A stretch of 11,386 bases of DNA from Cochliopodium minus (Eukaryota > Discosea > Himatismenida > Cochliopodiidae). The stretch spans positions 14,940-26,325 of the forward strand of contig JAMYWO010000245.1 in the NCBI GenBank assembly GCA_024220525.1, in the 5' to 3' direction. The notes beneath the pieces are model-generated. The model was given only the letters and a program-made list of their open reading frames with translations. It made no database searches and was not told the origin of the DNA. A program made the translations under genes and the position numbers. Below, piece by piece: positions 9,891 to 11,386 of this stretch (position 1 is its first letter; each line of letters begins with the position of its first letter).

Positions 9891-10794
9891 ATGAAAGATG
9901 ATACCAATTTGGAATACAATAAATTATATAAACTTTTAATTATTGGAGATGATGGAGTGGGAAAATCATCTTTATTGATGAGATATTCAGATGATTTATT
10001 CAAATTTACTTATCATTCAACCGTAAAATGAAATTTATTCAAAGTTTATCAATCTATTAAATATAAAACTTTTTTATACTGATAATCAAAACATTGTTTT
10101 TATTTCGCATTTTTATATGAGGAATATTATATTCAAACAAAAATGAAGATTAAATTTAATTTTCATCAAAGATTGGAGTAGATTTCAAAATAAAAACAAT
10201 TGAAGTTGATGGAAAAAGAATTAAACTTCAACTTTGGGATAGTGCAGGCCAAGAAAGATTCAGATCAAACACTAACAGCCAATATAGAGGAGCACACGGA
10301 ATAATTGTGACATATGATGTTACAAACTACTCGTCTTTTGAAAATCTAAAAGAACATCTCATTTTAATAGATAGGTAAAAAAAGTAAATAAATTCATAAA
10401 AAATTTTGAGAGTTAAATAAAAATAAAATTAAAGTCAAAATAAAGTTTAAAAAGAGTTGTTTGAAAGAGTTTTTTTTTTCTAATTGTAATAAAGATTTAT
10501 TCAAAAAAAAATAGATATGCTTATGAAAATGTTTGTAAATTGATAATCGGAAATAAATCAGACTTGATATATGACAGATTAGTAGATTATGCTACTGCAA
10601 AAGATTTTGCAGACAGTCTCAACATTCCTTACATTGAAACTTCCGCAAAGGACACTTCAAATGTTGAAGAAGCTTTCTTGATAATGGTCAAAGAGATCAA
10701 CTCAAATCTATTTGTATCTGGCAAGAATGATACAAAACTAATTTTGGATATACGTGAAAAAAAAGTGAAACAAGAAAGTTGCAAAATATTTTGA
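9891..10794 (+). CDS. Rab1-like small GTPase, copy B, with altered P-loop
   Basis: Three exons: 9891-10022, 10172-10374 and 10515-10794, with the same intron positions and phases as copy A; 204 residues. The N-terminus is six residues longer (MKDDTNL). The P-loop reads GDDGVGKS (19-26): the serine usual in Rabs is Asp21, the position of Ras Gly12. Switch II reads WDSAGQE (66-72) with Ser for Thr but the catalytic Gln71 kept, followed by [10 protein letters not shown] instead of the Rab1 [14 protein letters not shown] (125-128) and ETSAK (153-157) are intact, so guanine binding is expected. The C-terminus is CKIF, a single-cysteine CaaX box. A diverged paralogue, probably with changed GTP hydrolysis or effectors. 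Still under selection to judge from the open frame and clean splice sites. Confidence 0.88.
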
Positions 10795-10856
10795 GTGCAA
10801 ATTTTAATGTATTGTAGAATAAATTCATTTTTTTTATTTTAAATATTTTGAAAGAA
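10795..10856 (+). terminator. Compact 3' region of Rab copy B with AATAAA
   Basis: Only 62 bases separate the stop of copy B from the ATG of copy C. They contain AATAAA at 10818-10823 followed by a T-rich stretch, which would suit a polyadenylation signal. The same bases must also hold the 5' leader of copy C. Use of the hexamer is inferred. Confidence 0.35.
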
Positions 10857-11386
10857 ATGGAATACGATAAATTATATAAAATCTTATTAACTGGAGATAG
10901 TGGAGTTGGGAAATCTTCTTTATTGATGAGATATACAGAAGATATGTTCTCATATAGATATATTTCTACTGTAAAATGATATTTTTTAAAAATTAATAAT
11001 AAATTTGTTTTTTCACATAGGAAATTTCAAATTGATTTAATTATTTTTTCTTAAAATCAATACAGATTGGAGTTGATTTCAAAATAAGAACGATAGAATT
11101 GGATGGGAAAAAAATTAAACTTCAAATTTGGGATACTGCAGGTCAAGAAAGATTCAGATCAAACACCCCCAATTATTACAGAGGTGCCAACGGAATCATA
11201 GTAACTTATGATATTACAGATTCCATATCTTTTGATAATGTGAAAGAAAAGCTCTTGAGCATAGAAAGGTAAAACAAATTTAAATTTAAGAAAAATAAAA
11301 CAGTCTTACAAATTTCATAAGGAAAAATAATTTGCATAATTATGCGAATCACCATACACTGTATGTAATATCAATTGTATATTAGA
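10857..11386 (+). CDS. Rab1-like small GTPase, copy C (3' end outside the window)
   Basis: Exon 1 10857-10970 and exon 2 11066-11268 have intron positions and phases identical to copies A and B. The second intron opens at 11269 (GTAAAA). The sequence ends TATTAG-A, so base 11386 may be the first base of exon 3, which in both other copies also begins with the A that completes an arginine codon. The P-loop is canonical (GDSGVGKS, 13-20) but is preceded by Thr12 in place of a hydrophobic residue. WDTAGQE (60-66) is canonical, followed by [10 protein letters not shown], closer to copy B than to copy A. The NKxD, SAK and prenylation motifs lie beyond the edge, so whether this copy is complete cannot be judged. 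The start is 62 bases after the stop of copy B. Confidence 0.88.

Overview
The window is AT-rich nuclear DNA from a protist. It has spliceosomal GT-AG introns (mostly 57-177 bases, AT-only in character), asparagine- and lysine-rich proteins, very short gaps between genes and a standard genetic code. The gene set (a cluster of Rab1-like GTPases, a GT47 exostosin, a leucine-rich-repeat protein, a CDCA7-type zinc finger and a PIF1 helicase) fits a free-living amoeboid or flagellate protist. I cannot fix the lineage from sequence alone. No RNA gene, transposase or CRISPR array is visible.

Layout. Positions 1-2681 (minus strand) hold the 5' half of a PIF1-family DNA helicase in seven exons, running off the left edge. 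The three N-terminal exons are intact and carry a PCNA-binding (PIP) box. The helicase-core exons keep motifs I, Ia, II and III almost perfectly but are broken by frameshifts that can all be explained by lost bases. About 0.4 kb of divergent intergenic DNA separates it from a plus-strand gene (3174-4412) for a CDCA7-like zf-4CXXC_R1 zinc-finger protein. Next come a seven-exon leucine-rich-repeat gene (4573-6322) with a predicted N-myristoylation signal and an F-box-like C-terminus, then a five-exon exostosin/GT47 glycosyltransferase of the Golgi type II membrane class (6715-8604).

The right end (9036-11386) is a head-to-tail array of three Rab1-like small GTPases with identical intron positions and gaps of only 98 and 62 bases. 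The third copy is cut by the window edge. The middle copy has lost the usual serine of the P-loop (Asp instead, at the position of Ras Gly12).

Functionally, PIF1 and the CDCA7-like protein are both DNA replication/chromatin factors and share one divergent upstream region. The Rab array (ER-Golgi traffic) and the exostosin (Golgi glycosylation) both belong to the secretory pathway, but nothing in the sequence shows they are co-regulated. The exon structures given here were reconstructed by eye from splice signals, reading phase and family motifs.
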